Origin: Dyella dinghuensis
GTDB taxonomy: Bacteria > Pseudomonadota > Gammaproteobacteria > Xanthomonadales > Rhodanobacteraceae
DNA length: 64,000 nucleotides
NCBI RefSeq assembly: GCF_003977615.1
Contig: NZ_RYZR01000007.1
Coordinates: forward strand, 496,001 to 560,000
Direction: 5' to 3'
Position 1 is the stretch's first letter. Each line of letters starts with the position of its first letter. Below the pieces are notes generated by a model. It had not been told where the DNA came from, did not search any database, and worked only from the letters and a program-made list of their open reading frames with translations. A program made the translations under genes and the position numbers. This document shows positions 55,603-63,978 of this stretch, one piece after another.

Positions 55603-56706
55603 TCAGCCTTCCTCCCAGGCCGCCTCTCGCAGTACGGCTGAGACCTCGTCTTCGTCCACGCCGGTGACGATTTCGGCGTGGCCGATACCACGCCAGAGGA
55701 TCAAGCGCAGGGTGCCGGCGACGTTCTTTTTGTCCAGGCGCATCAGGGCGAGCAGTTTGTCCGGATCGGAGCCGTCGGGCAGTGCTGCAGGCAGGCCGAC
55801 CGCTTTCAGAAGTTGTTCGAGGCGTTCCGTGTCGGCCTGGTTGCTCATCGTCAGCCGCTCGGAAAGTTTTGCGGCCATCACCATGCCGATGGCGACGGCT
55901 TCGCCGTGCAGCAGAGTGGTGTAACGCCCCGCGGTTTCGAGCGCATGGCCAAATGTGTGCCCGAGATTGAGCAGGGCACGTTCGCCTTGTTCGGTTTCAT
56001 CACGCGCAACCACACCGGCCTTGTAACGGACCTTGGTCGCGATGGCGTGCATCAGCGTGGCTTCATCGCGCGCGGCCAGCGCTTCGGCGTTTGTTTCCAG
56101 CCATGCGAAGAACGGCGCGTCGCCAATGGCGGCACCTTTGATGATTTCCGCAAGCCCTGCGCGGTATTCGCGATCGGGCAACGTGCTCAGTGTTTCGATA
56201 TCCGCAACGACCGCACGCGGCTGATGAAACGCACCGACAAGATTCTTGCCAGCAGGCAAATTCACTCCGGTCTTGCCGCCGACCGAAGAATCGACCATCG
56301 CCAGCAATGTGGTGGGCATCTGGATGAAGTCGATCCCGCGCATCCAGCACGCCGCGGTAAAGCCAGCCAGATCGCCGACGACACCACCGCCGAGCGCAAT
56401 GATGCAGGCGTCGCGCGTAGCGCCCAGTGCGGCCAACGCGTCGAGTGCGTGTGCGACGTTGGCGAAGCTCTTGTGTGTTTCGCCATCGTCAAGCAGAAAA
56501 GCCGACCAGTGCAGGTCGTGCAGACCTTTTGCCACGCGGTCCATATACAGCGGCGCGACGGTACGGTTGCTGATCACCAGCGCGTGCCTGCCGCGTAATG
56601 CCTCGCGCCAGCGTTCGTTGTCGTCGAGCAGGCCGCGGCCGAGCCACACTGGGTAGCTGCGTTGGCCAAGTGCGACATCGATGGTTTGGATGTTTTCGTT
56701 GCTCAT
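55603..56706 (-). CDS. aroB: 3-dehydroquinate synthase
   Basis: Second step of the shikimate pathway: DAHP to 3-dehydroquinate, NAD+ and divalent-metal dependent. 367 residues from ATG 56706, whose last base is shared with the aroK stop (TGATG overlap). Landmarks are LLDDGETHKSFANV, the NAD-binding IALGGGVVGDLAGF, PTTLLAMVDSSVGGKTGVN, and the metal-ligand region LNLGHTFGHALE with His-rich context. The C-terminal segment has the typical MRLDKKNVAGTLRLILW. Confidence 0.96.
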   Translation of the reverse strand: MSNENIQTIDVALGQRSYPVWLGRGLLDDNERWREALRGRHALVISNRTVAPLYMDRVAKGLHDLHWSAFLLDDGETHKSFANVAHALDALAALGATRDACIIALGGGVVGDLAGFTAACWMRGIDFIQMPTTLLAMVDSSVGGKTGVNLPAGKNLVGAFHQPRAVVADIETLSTLPDREYRAGLAEIIKGAAIGDAPFFAWLETNAEALAARDEATLMHAIATKVRYKAGVVARDETEQGERALLNLGHTFGHALETAGRYTTLLHGEAVAIGMVMAAKLSERLTMSNQADTERLEQLLKAVGLPAALPDGSDPDKLLALMRLDKKNVAGTLRLILWRGIGHAEIVTGVDEDEVSAVLREAAWEEG

Positions 56707-57248
56707 CATGCGACTTGCCGGTTCCAGTGTTGATCGATCAGGGCGATGCAACGCTCGCTCGCCGCTATGACGCCTTCGTATTCGCCACTGTGTGGAACGA
56801 TCAGATCGGCGATTTCAGCATAAAAGGGCGTGCGCATCGTGGCCATGGATTCGAGCTTGCGATGGCGGTCGTTGTCGGCCAGCAGCGGGCGACTGGTGTC
56901 ATGCGCCAGGCGTTGCAGTTGCTGGGGCACGGTGACCTGAAGCCATACGACATAACCACGCTCGGCCAAATGGCGGCGGTTCGCACTATTCAAGACTGCG
57001 CCCGCGCCGCTGGCCAGCAAGACATCGTGACGGCGGCTACACTCGTCCAGCATGGCGGCCTCGCGCCGGCGGAAGCCTTCCTCGCCTTCGATGTCGAAGA
57101 TGGTGCTTACGGGCACGCCGGTGTGGCGTTCGATCTCCTGATCCACATCGATAAAAGACAGGTTGTAGCGTGCCGCCAGCTGCCGACCGATCGAGGTTTT
57201 GCCGGCTCCCGTCGGACCGATCAGGAACAAGTTGCACGAAGGATTCAT
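56706..57248 (-). CDS. aroK: Shikimate kinase
   Basis: Phosphorylates shikimate at O3 using ATP. 180 residues. The P-loop is LIGPTGAGKTSIGRQLA (Walker A GPTGAGKT), followed by FIDVDQEIE (substrate/metal Asp) and FRRREAAMLDE. The usual GGG of the shikimate site is replaced by SGAGA (LLASGAGAVLN). The lid is near RPLLADNDRHRKLE. It is translationally coupled to aroB. Its start is only 28 bp from the divergent SDR gene. Confidence 0.94.
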   Translation of the reverse strand: MNPSCNLFLIGPTGAGKTSIGRQLAARYNLSFIDVDQEIERHTGVPVSTIFDIEGEEGFRRREAAMLDECSRRHDVLLASGAGAVLNSANRRHLAERGYVVWLQVTVPQQLQRLAHDTSRPLLADNDRHRKLESMATMRTPFYAEIADLIVPHSGEYEGVIAASERCIALIDQHWNRQVA

Positions 57249-57276
57249 GGGCCAAGTTTAGCAAGCGGGTGGATAG

Positions 57277-58101
57277 ATGTCCGAACGGGTTCTTATCGCA
57301 GGATGTGGCGATTTGGGGCAACGCGTTGCCAGCCGCCTGCTGGCGCGCGGTGATGAGGTTTATGCACTGCGCCGCCACCCCTCGGCAACGGACGATCCGG
57401 CCGTGCATTGGCTTTACGCGGACCTCGTTGACGCACGCAGTCTTCGTAAACTTCCTGTTGGCATCACGCAACTGGTTTATTCACCGACGCCGGATGCCCG
57501 CGACGAGGCAGCGTATCGCCGCATTTTTATAGATGGTTTGCGGTACCTGCTCGAGGCGCTGGATCAGCACTCATTGCAGCGCGTGCTGTTTGTGTCATCC
57601 AGCGCGGTCTATGGCGAGCATGGCGAGGCGTGGGTCGACGAAGACACGCCTCCAGCGCCGCCTGGATTCAATGGCAACGTGTTACTGGAAGCGGAAGCCT
57701 GGTTATCGAGCCAGCCGATTCAATCCACGGTGCTGCGTCTTGCCGGTTTGTATGGGCCAGGACGTACGCATGTAATCGATCAATTGCGTGCCGGAACGGC
57801 GCGCGTACCACGTAAGGTGCGGCATTGGGCCAATCGCATCCACGTTGAAGATGCAGCCGGCGCCATCGTCCATTTGCTTGGCATCGACCAGCCGCAGAGT
57901 TTGTATCTGGGCGTCGATGACACGCCCATGCCTTTGGATGTGCTTTACGACGATCTCGCCGCGTTGATCCACGCGCCAGCCGCGGCAGAAGGTCCGTCGC
58001 CTGCTGGCGTTGGCAGCAAACGTCTGAGCAATGCGCGGTTGCGTGCCAGCGGCTTTCGCTTTCAATGGCCCGATTCACGCGCGGGTTATGCGGAACCTTG
58101 A
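57277..58101 (+). CDS. NAD(P)-dependent epimerase/dehydratase-like protein (YeeZ-type SDR)
   Basis: A 274-residue extended-SDR-like protein. The N-terminal VLIAGCGDLGQRVASRLL has the GxGxxG pattern of a dinucleotide fold, followed by VLFVSSSAVYGEHG, LRLAGLYGPGR and a C-terminal SKRLSNARLRASGFRFQWP, characteristic of the YeeZ/ActC group. Tyr of AVYGE lacks the following YxxxK lysine, so classical SDR catalysis is uncertain. It stands alone between aroK (divergent) and the response regulator (convergent). Confidence 0.8.
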   Translation: MSERVLIAGCGDLGQRVASRLLARGDEVYALRRHPSATDDPAVHWLYADLVDARSLRKLPVGITQLVYSPTPDARDEAAYRRIFIDGLRYLLEALDQHSLQRVLFVSSSAVYGEHGEAWVDEDTPPAPPGFNGNVLLEAEAWLSSQPIQSTVLRLAGLYGPGRTHVIDQLRAGTARVPRKVRHWANRIHVEDAAGAIVHLLGIDQPQSLYLGVDDTPMPLDVLYDDLAALIHAPAAAEGPSPAGVGSKRLSNARLRASGFRFQWPDSRAGYAEP

Positions 58102-58103
58102 AG

Positions 58104-58119
58104 TCGCGCTGAAGCGCGA
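58104..58119. terminator. Short hairpin between convergent SDR and response-regulator genes
   Basis: TCGCGCT-GA-AGCGCGA is a perfect 7-bp stem immediately after the SDR stop and before the response-regulator stop. There is no T tract, so terminator function is tentative. Confidence 0.35.
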
Positions 58120-58122
58120 AGA

Positions 58123-58857
58123 TCAGCGCTCGTTATCGGATGTGGTGCTGTTGGCTTTCGCTTCCGTGCTCAGTGTCGTGAGATTGGCATCGATACCGTA
58201 AATGATCAGGTCGGTATCGCGCTTGATGCCGAGGCGACGCATCGCATTCATTTTCTGCGTGCTGATCGTTTGCTTGCTGCGATGAAGACGCGTGGCGATT
58301 TCGCTAACTGTTAGCCCAGAGACAAACAGTCGCACAACTTCCAGCTCGCGCGGCGATAGCTTCTTGGTAAGCGAGGTGTTTGCACCGTCGTCGATGCCAT
58401 GCATTTTCATGATCGCATCGACCGTCGGCGAGAGAAAGCGGCGATTGGCGAGCGCCGCATGAAGCGCATCGACGATATAAACGAGAGAATCGGCCTTGCT
58501 CAGAATGCAGCGGACACCGTGGGAGAGGAGCGAGCGAATGACGTTCGGATTGCTCATCATCGTCAAGGCGATGAGTTGCGTGTTCGGAAATCGCTGCCGG
58601 ATGAAACCGAAGAGCGCAAGGCCATCGCCGTGCGTGCCACCGGGCATCGTGTAATCGGAAATCACCACGTCGACGGCACGTTCGCTGAGGAGCTCGATCA
58701 GCTCCGTCGAGTTTTGCGCTTTCCCGACGACGATAAAGCCGGAAAGTTGCGATAGCTCGCAAGCCAGTCCCGTGAGCAGCAACGGATGATCGTCCGCTAT
58801 CGCTACGCGAATCGATTGCCCTTGCATAGGGGAGGGCTGGAAATAAGACGCGTTCAT
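58123..58857 (-). CDS. Response regulator, RcsB-like (REC + LuxR HTH)
   Basis: A 244-residue regulator. The receiver domain (about 15-135) has acidic Asp22/Asp23, phosphoacceptor Asp68 (VVISDYTMPGG) and Lys122. The LuxR/FixJ helix-turn-helix (about 163-220) is LSPRELEVVRLFVSGLTVSE followed by IATRLHRSKQTIS. The overall pattern and YTMPGGTHGDGL are those of RcsB-type regulators, which control envelope stress, capsule or motility genes. There is no histidine kinase gene adjacent, so it is an orphan in this window. It may start at ATG 58827 (MQGQSIRV). Confidence 0.88.
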   Translation of the reverse strand: MNASYFQPSPMQGQSIRVAIADDHPLLLTGLACELSQLSGFIVVGKAQNSTELIELLSERAVDVVISDYTMPGGTHGDGLALFGFIRQRFPNTQLIALTMMSNPNVIRSLLSHGVRCILSKADSLVYIVDALHAALANRRFLSPTVDAIMKMHGIDDGANTSLTKKLSPRELEVVRLFVSGLTVSEIATRLHRSKQTISTQKMNAMRRLGIKRDTDLIIYGIDANLTTLSTEAKANSTTSDNER

Positions 58858-59188
58858 AATCGGGCTGCTTAGGGCTGAATAAATCTCATGGAAGACGCAC
58901 AGCAGGGCACCGCAAATATCCGCGCACGCTGTGCATCGGCTTGGGTGACCTGATGAGGTCAGGTTTGTCGCGCCGTGTGAGCGGGGGAAAGGCTCGTGGG
59001 CTTGCGACGGAATAAAGGCTGAAAACTCATAGGAGCGCGTCCAGTGACGGACATCCGCGCCTGTGAGGTGCTTTCACAATGGGCCAATTATGGGATTCTC
59101 GAAGCGGGCGGCCTATCGTTCTATTCCTAAAAGCACGGCGATAACGGAGATGGTTACGCGTTCATGCGGCGGAATACGGCGTTAGAGA
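58858..59188. other. 331-bp gap between the glycerate-kinase-like gene and the response regulator
   Basis: This should hold the promoter of the minus-strand response regulator and the 3' end of the minus-strand kinase gene. A small dyad CCTGATGAGGTCAGG lies near 58950. No RNA gene, repeat or credible ORF was recognised. Confidence 0.5.
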
Positions 59189-60046
59189 TCAGCTGTGGCT
59201 AAGACCGGTGACGTGGTGGTCCGTGTCGTATTCCACACAGCTGTCGGCCAGAACGGGTAGCGTCGCCAAGGCATGCCGGCTAAGCCGCTCGAAATGCGAA
59301 AGGAAGCGGGCCATCGCTTTGGCATCCATCGCCAGGGGCGCGTGGCGCGCCAGCAATTCCTTTTCCGTGTCGCCACGCCAGCGACGTACGACTTCCCAAT
59401 TGGGCGCTTGCAGTACGACCAGTGCATCCAGTTTGCGCCACAGCGGTTGATATCCGCGCAATTGCTTGTTGACCCAATGACGCCAACGACCGTCTTCGTC
59501 TTCCGTGCGTTCGAGTTCGTTGATCGGATGCTCGAGCGCGCTTTCCAGTTGCGGACGCAAACCCAGCGCCCATCCTTCCACGATCACCAGCCGCGGCGGG
59601 CGGGTTACGCGCGGCCATCGTGACGGTGGCATGCGCGTATCGCGCCCCTTGTCGAATCGTGGCCACGTCACGGGAAGTTTGTCGGAGGCGTTTGGCAGCG
59701 CAGCGAGCACCGACAGCAGCAATTCGATTTCGTGTGTGCCCGGTACGCCGCGGGTGCGCAGCAGCGGGTGTATCTGGTGGGCGAGCGTTTCACGTTCGCT
59801 TCGCGAATAGTAGAAGTCGTCCAGAGAAAGGATTTCCGTGGGCCAGTCGCGTTGCTCCGCTTGCATTTTGATCACGCGGGACAACGTACTCTTGCCGCTA
59901 CCTTGCAGCCCGGAGAGGCCGAGCACATAAGGCCGGTGTGTCCGCGCGACGCGGCCAGCGTAATGGTCCAACAGGTGCCCAGCGAGCGCCTGATTTTGCG
60001 TGCTAGCATCCTCTTTCATGTGCGCATAATGACGTGCGCGGGCCAC
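59189..60046 (-). CDS. P-loop kinase, D-glycerate 3-kinase-like
   Basis: A 285-residue cytosolic kinase (276 if it begins at the ATG 60019, MKEDAST). Walker A is GLQGSGKSTLSRVIK, followed by SLDDFYYSRSERETLA and HPLLRTRGVPGTHE, the signature of the GLYK/YggC/TDA10 group related to phosphoribulokinase and uridine kinase. Further motifs are VIVEGWALGLRP and WRKLDALVVLQAPNW. The group includes plant D-glycerate 3-kinase; substrate identity in bacteria is unproven. Its start lies 13-40 bp from the divergent pdxH start. Confidence 0.82.
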   Translation of the reverse strand: MARARHYAHMKEDASTQNQALAGHLLDHYAGRVARTHRPYVLGLSGLQGSGKSTLSRVIKMQAEQRDWPTEILSLDDFYYSRSERETLAHQIHPLLRTRGVPGTHEIELLLSVLAALPNASDKLPVTWPRFDKGRDTRMPPSRWPRVTRPPRLVIVEGWALGLRPQLESALEHPINELERTEDEDGRWRHWVNKQLRGYQPLWRKLDALVVLQAPNWEVVRRWRGDTEKELLARHAPLAMDAKAMARFLSHFERLSRHALATLPVLADSCVEYDTDHHVTGLSHS

Positions 60047-60059
60047 GATTCAAGACCTT

Positions 60060-60647
60060 ATGCTGAAACCCGAGATTCTTGACACCTTCAACACCCTGTT
60101 GGACCAGGCCGTGGTAAGCGGCGACCCGGAGCCGACGGCCATGAACCTGTCCAGCGTCGATGCGGCCGGACGGGTCAGTTCCCGCATCGTCTTGCTGAAA
60201 GGGGCCGACCAGCGCGGCTTCCGTTTCTTCACAAACTACGACAGCGACAAGGGCGTCCAGGTCGACAAACACGCGCAGGTTGCGCTGTGTTTCCACTGGA
60301 AGCGCCTGCGTGAAGGTGTGCAGGTCCGTGTGGAAGGCCTGGTGCGCAAGCTGCCGGCAGAAGAGTCCGATGCCTATTTTGCGAGCCGCGCCCGAGGCAG
60401 CCAGATTGGCGCATGGGCCTCGCTGCAATCACAAACATTGCCGAATCGTGACGTGTTCGAACAGCGCGTGGCGCACTTTGAGAAGGAATACGAAGGCCGC
60501 GATGTCCCGCGTCCGCCGCACTGGGGCGGCTACGTCGTCGAGCCCGACATGGTGGAATTCTGGTACGGCGCCAACTTCCGCTTGCACGAACGCGTACGCT
60601 GGGATCGCCACGGCCAGACGTGGACCAGCCGTTTGCTCTACCCCTGA
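60060..60647 (+). CDS. pdxH: Pyridoxamine/pyridoxine 5'-phosphate oxidase
   Basis: FMN-dependent oxidation of PNP and PMP to pyridoxal 5'-phosphate. 195 residues, slightly short but complete. FMN/PLP-binding signatures are AMNLSSVDAAGRVSSRIVLL, GFRFFTNYDSDKG, FHWKRLREGVQVRVEG and FASRARGSQIGAWAS. The C-terminal VEFWYGANFRLHERVRW with RLLYP is the family hallmark. PLP made here supports, among others, the diaminopimelate decarboxylase domain encoded earlier. Confidence 0.95.
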   Translation: MLKPEILDTFNTLLDQAVVSGDPEPTAMNLSSVDAAGRVSSRIVLLKGADQRGFRFFTNYDSDKGVQVDKHAQVALCFHWKRLREGVQVRVEGLVRKLPAEESDAYFASRARGSQIGAWASLQSQTLPNRDVFEQRVAHFEKEYEGRDVPRPPHWGGYVVEPDMVEFWYGANFRLHERVRWDRHGQTWTSRLLYP

Positions 60648-60660
60648 TCGCAGGCTTGCC

Positions 60661-61101
60661 ATGAACCGAGCCGCACCCGCAGGACATGTCGCGCAGAACA
60701 ATTTCACTGTGCACACGCGTGGGCGCGGTTTCAGCGAGATCACCAGCAAGGTCGCCGAACTTGTTTCGGCGAGCGGCGTGCAGACTGGCATCGCTCACAT
60801 CTTCACATCGCATACCAGTTGCTCGCTATTGATCAGCGAAAACGCCGACCCGGCGGTGCGCACGGATCTGGAGCGCTGGTTCGCGCGTGCGGTTCCCGAT
60901 GGTGATCGCATTTTCGAACATGATGCCGAAGGACCCGACGACATGCCCGCGCATGTCCGTGCGATCCTGACTGGTGTCAGCCTTACGATTCCTGTTCATG
61001 GCGGCAAACCGCAGTTGGGAACATGGCAGGGTATCTATCTTTGGGAACACCGTGTCGATCCCCATCAACGCAAGGTCACGGTGACCGTCTTCGGGCACTA
61101 G
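60661..61101 (+). CDS. YjbQ family protein (secondary thiamine-phosphate synthase-like)
   Basis: 146 residues from ATG 60661, 13 bp after pdxH; the frame is open upstream into pdxH but only this portion is homologous. Family motifs are HIFTSHTSCSLLISENADP with conserved His and Ser, and GKPQLGTWQGIYLWEHR near the end. UPF0047/YjbQ proteins form trimers; some have weak thiamine-phosphate synthase activity, but the physiological role is unknown. It is likely cotranscribed with pdxH and the following gene. Confidence 0.87.
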   Translation: MNRAAPAGHVAQNNFTVHTRGRGFSEITSKVAELVSASGVQTGIAHIFTSHTSCSLLISENADPAVRTDLERWFARAVPDGDRIFEHDAEGPDDMPAHVRAILTGVSLTIPVHGGKPQLGTWQGIYLWEHRVDPHQRKVTVTVFGH

Positions 61102-61120
61102 CGCCCTTACTGATTTCACG

Positions 61121-61939
61121 ATGACAAGCTCTTCTATCAGCGACCCCTTTCCTCAACGCATTGTTTGTCTCACCGAAGAGCCGACCGAAGTGCTTTACGC
61201 ACTGGGCGAAGAGCATCGTATCGTCGGCATTTCAGGCTTTACGGTGCGTCCGCCGCGTGCGCGGAAAGAAAAGCCCAAAGTTTCTGCGTTCACCAGCGCG
61301 AAGGTCGGCGAGATCCTTGCGCTGAAGCCGGATCTGGTCATCGGCTTTTCGGATATCCAGGCCGATATCGCGCGTGAGTTGATTCACGCGGGCATCGAAG
61401 TGTGGATTAGCAACCATCGCAGTGTCGAAGGTATCGTCGCGTACATTCGCCGCCTTGGCGCGATGGTCGGTGCGTATGAGAAAGCCGAGCACTACGCGCA
61501 GCGGGCCGAGGCGCATCTGGCCCAAGTGCGCGCCGCCGCGGCGCAATTGTCGCGGCGGCCGAAAGTCTATTTCGAAGAATGGGACGAGCCGATCATCACG
61601 GGTATTCGCTGGGTCGCCGAGTTGATCGGCATTGCCGGTGGCGATGATGCGTTTCCCGAACTGGCTCGCGAGCCGCTCGCCAAGCAACGCATTCTTGCCA
61701 ACGGCGATGCGGTGGTGCAGCGGCAGCCCGACATCATTCTCGGTTCGTGGTGCGGCAAGCGTTTTCGTCCTGAGCGCGTTGCGGCACGACCGGGTTGGGA
61801 TGCCATTCCGGCGGTGCGCACCAGCGATATTTACGAAATCAAATCGCCCATCATTCTTCAGCCGGGGCCGGCAGCCTTGTTCGACGGCCTGGATGCCATG
61901 CACGCATTGATTGTGGATTGGGCGAAACGTCAGGGTTGA
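61121..61939 (+). CDS. Cobalamin-binding (BtuF-like) periplasmic-binding-fold protein without signal peptide
   Basis: A 272-residue type III substrate-binding fold: RIVCLTEEPTEVLYALGEE, VGEILALKPDLVIGFSDIQ, then FEEWDEPIITGIRWVAELI and a C-terminal IKSPIILQPGPAALFDGLDA. These are the signatures of BtuF/cobalamin-binding proteins of ABC importers. The mature-like sequence begins within 10 residues of ATG 61121, and no signal peptide or lipobox is seen. No permease or ATPase is adjacent. It may be cytosolic and orphaned, or be expressed from an alternative start. The ligand assignment is by family resemblance only. Confidence 0.75.
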   Translation: MTSSSISDPFPQRIVCLTEEPTEVLYALGEEHRIVGISGFTVRPPRARKEKPKVSAFTSAKVGEILALKPDLVIGFSDIQADIARELIHAGIEVWISNHRSVEGIVAYIRRLGAMVGAYEKAEHYAQRAEAHLAQVRAAAAQLSRRPKVYFEEWDEPIITGIRWVAELIGIAGGDDAFPELAREPLAKQRILANGDAVVQRQPDIILGSWCGKRFRPERVAARPGWDAIPAVRTSDIYEIKSPIILQPGPAALFDGLDAMHALIVDWAKRQG

Positions 61940-61940
61940 A

Positions 61941-62495
61941 TCAGCGGCGTCGCGCGCGAGGCAGGCACGGCGATGCGATGCGCTTCAATGTGCTGATTTG
62001 CGCTGCATCCAGCGCAAAGTGCGCAATCATCGGTGGTGTTTGAAAGTTGTTGCTCTGCTGTACCCAGTCGAGTGAGGCACCCGGTTTGCTCAGTGCAGCC
62101 GCCACCTGATTGATGGCTTCAGAGCTGCCGGGCTTCGACGCGATGCCGAAGACGAACGCACCGGGCATGTCACCGCTGTACCAGCCGGCGACGGCTGACG
62201 AGGCGAACGACTGATCGCCAACCTTCAACGTCGCGCTAGGCTGAAACGATGCGGGCGCGCGCGGTCCTTCGAAGGCATCAAACGGAAAATCGGGTGCACT
62301 CTCTGCAACAAGCATGAGCTGCGCGGAAAGTGCGCCGCCTGTGCCTTGCGTGCACATCAAGGTGAACCATGCGGGGTGATCGCCACTGCTGGTGGTGACC
62401 GTGCCGTGCACCACGACCTGTGGCGGTGACGCGGATGGTGCCGATGCCCATCCAGACATCAGCAACAAACTCAGCAGTAGCGCAGGCGTTTTCAT
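61941..62495 (-). CDS. Hypothetical exported protein
   Basis: 184 residues with a clear signal peptide (MKTPALLLSLLLMSGWASA, cleavage near residue 19-23). The mature part is a small domain rich in beta strands with one Cys (FTLMCTQGT), and a polybasic tail (CLPRARRR). It is not recognised as a named family. Its stop lies next to the convergent cobalamin-binding-like gene. It starts 9 bp after the yggT stop, so it is probably last in a proC-yggT unit. Confidence 0.65.
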   Translation of the reverse strand: MKTPALLLSLLLMSGWASAPSASPPQVVVHGTVTTSSGDHPAWFTLMCTQGTGGALSAQLMLVAESAPDFPFDAFEGPRAPASFQPSATLKVGDQSFASSAVAGWYSGDMPGAFVFGIASKPGSSEAINQVAAALSKPGASLDWVQQSNNFQTPPMIAHFALDAAQISTLKRIASPCLPRARRR

Positions 62496-62504
62496 GAACG
62501 CGGA

Positions 62505-63080
62505 TCAGCCACCCTGCGCCAGCCGGGCGCCGAGGTCGAAGAGCGGCTGGGCTATCAGCACACGCGCCAACAGCAGAACGATCACGACGACCGTCGGCGA
62601 AAAATCGATATTGCCGACCACCATCTTTCCACGTAGCGGCCGCATCACCGGCTGCACGATGGTGCCGGCAAGACGAATCACTGGCTGATGCGGATCGGCC
62701 GACAGCATCGTCGCCAGCGACCAGCCGAAAATCACCACGATGTAGAACAGCAGCACGAAGTCGAGTACGTCGGCGATCGAAAGCACCAGCAGCCCGGCTA
62801 GGTGCGGCATGAGGCCCGCTAAAGCAAACACCGCCAAGCGCTCGATCAGCATCGTCAACCACAGGACCAGCAACGCTGCAAAGTTGATACGCCGCCAGTT
62901 CGGTAACACACGTCGAATCGGTGCCAACACGGGATTGGTGTAGCGATAGACGAACTGGCTGAGCGGGTTGTGAAAGTCGGCGCGGCACGCTTCAGCCAGG
63001 AAACGCACCAGAAATAGCGTTGCGATGGCGCCAAAGACGACCTGTATAAGCAAGATCAGCGCACTGAGCAGATAAGTCAT
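62505..63080 (-). CDS. yggT: YggT family integral membrane protein
   Basis: 191 residues with two YGGT repeats, each a pair of membrane helices (FLVRFLAEACRADFHNPLSQ and VYRYTNPVLAPIRRVLP in the first, GTIVQPVMRPLRGKM in the second). The location directly downstream of proC is the common proteobacterial arrangement. The function is unsettled; roles in osmotic tolerance and membrane homeostasis have been suggested. It is separated by 8 bp from proC. Confidence 0.9.
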   Translation of the reverse strand: MTYLLSALILLIQVVFGAIATLFLVRFLAEACRADFHNPLSQFVYRYTNPVLAPIRRVLPNWRRINFAALLVLWLTMLIERLAVFALAGLMPHLAGLLVLSIADVLDFVLLFYIVVIFGWSLATMLSADPHQPVIRLAGTIVQPVMRPLRGKMVVGNIDFSPTVVVIVLLLARVLIAQPLFDLGARLAQGG

Positions 63081-63088
63081 GGTCCCGA

Positions 63089-63907
63089 TTATTCCTTGTC
63101 CAAAGCGGCAGCCAATTCCTGGCCGCGACGGGTGGCTGCTGCCACCGCATGGGCGACGATTTTGGGTAGTTGATCGGCGCTGAAACTTTCCAGGGCAGCT
63201 TGGGTGGTGCCGTTAGGTGAGGTTACGCGTTGCCGCAGCACGGCAGGCGATTCGTTGCTTTCCACCAGCATGCGTCCCGCACCCAGGCACGTTTGCGAAG
63301 CGAGTATGCGTGCGGCATCGCGTGGCATGCCTTGCGCCACTGCGGCGTCTTCCAACGCTTCCACTAGGGCAAAAAAGTAGGCGGGACCCGAGCCGGAGAT
63401 CGCTGTCACGGTGTCCATCTGCGCTTCATCGGCAATCCAGCGCGTCAGCCCGACGGCATCCAGGATGTGCTGGGCCTGTTCGCGTTGCTGCGGTGTCACA
63501 CGCAGGTTGGCGCAGAGACCAGTGGCGCCCGCGCCAATCAAAGCAGGCGTGTTGGGCATGCAGCGGACGATCGGTAGCACCCCGAACCACCGTTCAAGCT
63601 GATCAAGGCGTACCCCGGCGGCAATCGAAATCAGCAGCGGGCGATTGCGCTGTAGGGTGTCGCGCAGTTCGTTGTAGATGGCCGGCATCACCTGCGGTTT
63701 CACCGCCAGGACGATGACATCGGCATCGGCCACGGCAAGCCGGTTGTCGGTATAGGTGGCGACACGGAAGTCGCGCCCCAGCGCCTCGCGTGCCTGCGGC
63801 TGGGGTTCGGCCACGCTGAGGTTGCTGGTGGGCACACCTGTCTTGAGCAGGCCGCCAATCAAGCTGCGCGCCATGTTGCCGCCGCCGATGAATGCAATTC
63901 GTGTCAT
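63089..63907 (-). CDS. proC: Pyrroline-5-carboxylate reductase
   Basis: The last step of proline synthesis: NADPH-dependent reduction of P5C to L-proline. 272 residues. The N-terminal Rossmann motif is RIAFIGGGNMARSLIGGLL. VKPQVMP follows, then VRCMPNTPALIGAGATGL and the C-terminal signature GSGPAYFFALVEALEDAAV with QRVTSPNGTTQAAL. ATG 63907 overlaps a 24-codon ORF upstream by ATGA. It heads a unit with yggT and probably the exported hypothetical. Confidence 0.96.
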   Translation of the reverse strand: MTRIAFIGGGNMARSLIGGLLKTGVPTSNLSVAEPQPQAREALGRDFRVATYTDNRLAVADADVIVLAVKPQVMPAIYNELRDTLQRNRPLLISIAAGVRLDQLERWFGVLPIVRCMPNTPALIGAGATGLCANLRVTPQQREQAQHILDAVGLTRWIADEAQMDTVTAISGSGPAYFFALVEALEDAAVAQGMPRDAARILASQTCLGAGRMLVESNESPAVLRQRVTSPNGTTQAALESFSADQLPKIVAHAVAAATRRGQELAAALDKE

Positions 63908-63978
63908 GTTGCCTTGATCCAGACGATGTTCTGAGCGCCATACATTACCGGAGCCAGCGCGAGACCGGCCAAAGCCAT
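63904..63978 (-). other. 24-codon ORF overlapping the proC start (possible leader peptide)
   Basis: An ATG at 63978 opens a short frame (MALAGLALAPVMYGAQNIVW ending IKAT) whose TGA overlaps the proC ATG as ATGA. A TAA lies in frame two codons upstream, so it is not the tail of a larger gene. The ATGA junction could couple translation to proC. It may equally be chance, because the usual upstream neighbour lies beyond the window. Confidence 0.25.

Noticed and set aside
59090-59187. About 31-codon ORF in the gap before the glycerate-kinase-like gene (ATG GGA TTC...)
   Set aside because: No ribosome-binding site, coding bias or recognisable family. It is too short to claim.
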